Assembly (NCBI GenBank): GCA_900543525.1
Contig: UQRS01000045.1
Location: 1-17,428, forward strand
DNA: 17,428 nt
From: an uncultured Oscillospiraceae bacterium
GTDB lineage: Bacteria; Bacillota; Clostridia; Oscillospirales; Acutalibacteraceae
Direction: 5' to 3'
In this document: piece after piece, positions 16,470 through 17,428 of the stretch
Layout: each line of letters starts with the position of its first letter
How positions within the stretch are numbered: the stretch's first letter is position 1
The notes under the pieces: generated by a model
Database searches by the model: none
What the model was told of the DNA's origin: nothing
Seen by the model: the letters and a program-made list of their open reading frames with translations, nothing else
Position numbers and translations under genes: made by a program

Positions 16470-17428
16470 CTATGGACGTCCATAGTAGTTGAGATCGCCC
16501 CAAAACCCGGGTTTGCAATCTGCATATCCGGCAGCGATAACCGCATTTTGAGCGAGTAAAACGGCGTTCAGGATACTGACGCTGTTTGTTCTCCTCCAGA
16601 ATTCCTCACAGAAGCGGTATGCTGTTACATCCCAGATTTCATCGTTCCATCCAACAAAGCATTGATTGGATCCGCCAACGTCGATAAACCTTTGTGGGAA
16701 AGGGGACACGGATGAGTAACAGGCATCTAAAAATACGAACTTCCAGCCAGATGAAATCTGGGATGGATAGATTATCCAATTGTTATCACCAGAAATATGC
16801 GTTCCACTCCCATGACAGCTTAGATATAAGCCCTTGAGATTCGCGTGGAACAATACATAATCAATATCGATTTGCCGCATCCCCGTATCCACTCTCGGTT
16901 CCGGATGTGTGTAGCCCAAGCTGATCAATCCGCGTTCAGCCATTTCAGCCGAAATAGAATTCCCAAAAAAATCCGGAAGAGATGCCACGGCCCGCGCATA
17001 AGTTGCTTTTGTGCGGCCGCCGCCTAAAATTTCTCCGGTAAGCGCATCAATATACGCGGAAACGGAATCATCTATTTCTACAATCCAGGCTAGGCGGATA
17101 AAATCAGCTTCTTCATAGAAAATGTTGTCCACAGACTCCCAGTAAAAATTCGGGCGGACGATAGAGAGCCTAGTGCTTATAGTGTCGTAGTCAAACAAGT
17201 CGGTTACTGGACGTGCCAATGCAACAGCCCGGGACGCGGTCACAATGGGTTCGGTTGCATTCGGCTCTATAGTATTCCTTGTGATTAAAGAGATAGAACC
17301 GTCCGTTCCGTCGACGGTGACCGCAACAATGTCAAACGGATTTAACAGACCGTTTCCCAAATTCTTTTCCCAAACCAATGTCCAGTAATTTTGAATTTGT
17401 TCTTCGCAGGTTACTAAAGTGTATGATG
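16470..17428 (-). CDS. PepSY-like plus caspase-like (clan CD) protein, 5' end outside the window
   Basis: The frame is open to the right edge, so the N-terminus is missing; a TTG at 17378 is not a convincing start. Positions below count from that TTG. A PepSY-like segment lies at about residues 93-118 (LAWIVEIDD, then AYIDALTGEIL). The C-terminal domain has the two hallmarks of caspase-fold cysteine peptidases: a strand ending in LYLSCHGSG (His189-Gly190) and a strand ending in KFVFLDACYSS (Asp218-Ala219-Cys220). A later FVGWNDEIWDVTAYRF segment resembles the region after the catalytic cysteine in C13/C25-like proteins. The spacing of 31 residues between His and Cys is short. Secretion cannot be judged without the N-terminus, but PepSY domains are usually extracellular and a lipoprotein gene follows. 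GC is lower than in neighbouring genes, suggesting acquisition from elsewhere. The substrate is unknown. Confidence 0.8.
   Translation of the reverse strand, partial: SYTLVTCEEQIQNYWTLVWEKNLGNGLLNPFDIVAVTVDGTDGSISLITRNTIEPNATEPIVTASRAVALARPVTDLFDYDTISTRLSIVRPNFYWESVDNIFYEEADFIRLAWIVEIDDSVSAYIDALTGEILGGGRTKATYARAVASLPDFFGNSISAEMAERGLISLGYTHPEPRVDTGMRQIDIDYVLFHANLKGLYLSCHGSGTHISGDNNWIIYPSQISSGWKFVFLDACYSSVSPFPQRFIDVGGSNQCFVGWNDEIWDVTAYRFCEEFWRRTNSVSILNAVLLAQNAVIAAGYADCKPGFWGDLNYYGRP

Overview
The window looks like chromosomal DNA of a GC-rich, endospore-forming member of the Clostridia, probably Oscillospiraceae/Ruminococcaceae-like. The evidence is four sporulation genes (spoIVA, a sipL-type gene, spoIIID, an alpha/beta small acid-soluble spore protein), strong AAGGAGG-type ribosome binding sites, and a dockerin-bearing glycoside hydrolase. 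No phage, insertion sequence, CRISPR array, tRNA or rRNA was seen.

Layout. (1) 121-3605, minus strand: spoIIID, then a DUF3794/LysM protein of the SipL type directly followed by spoIVA. Both the spoIIID and sipL units have a sigma-E-like promoter with the same 14-base spacer, which fits mother-cell expression during coat and cortex assembly. (2) 3815-5350, minus strand: an isolated PurF-like protein with an intact phosphoribosyltransferase half but no catalytic cysteine at the N-terminus, followed by two tandem terminators. (3) 5780-6013, plus strand: a small spore protein gene with its own terminator. (4) 6244-8961, plus strand: a zinc/cadmium-type resistance operon made of an ArsR/SmtB repressor with both the alpha3 and alpha5 metal sites, a free-standing heavy-metal-associated (HMA) domain protein, and a P1B ATPase that lacks its own HMA domain. 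(5) 9408-15690: a decayed carbohydrate locus. A roughly 1,750-codon secreted, dockerin-tailed family 2 glycoside hydrolase is broken by three in-frame stops and three frameshifts. Its divergent AraC-family regulator carries one in-frame stop. The reading frames can be joined across all of the lesions. (6) 15846-17428, minus strand: a gene running off the right edge for a PepSY-like plus caspase-like (clan CD) protein, followed 24 bases later by a small lipoprotein. The caspase-like gene is clearly lower in GC than its neighbours.

The most interesting items are the caspase-like/PepSY protein with its lipoprotein partner, which I cannot match to a described system, and the PurF homologue without glutaminase residues. 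The carbohydrate locus is notable as a regulator and target that have decayed together while genes on either side remain intact.
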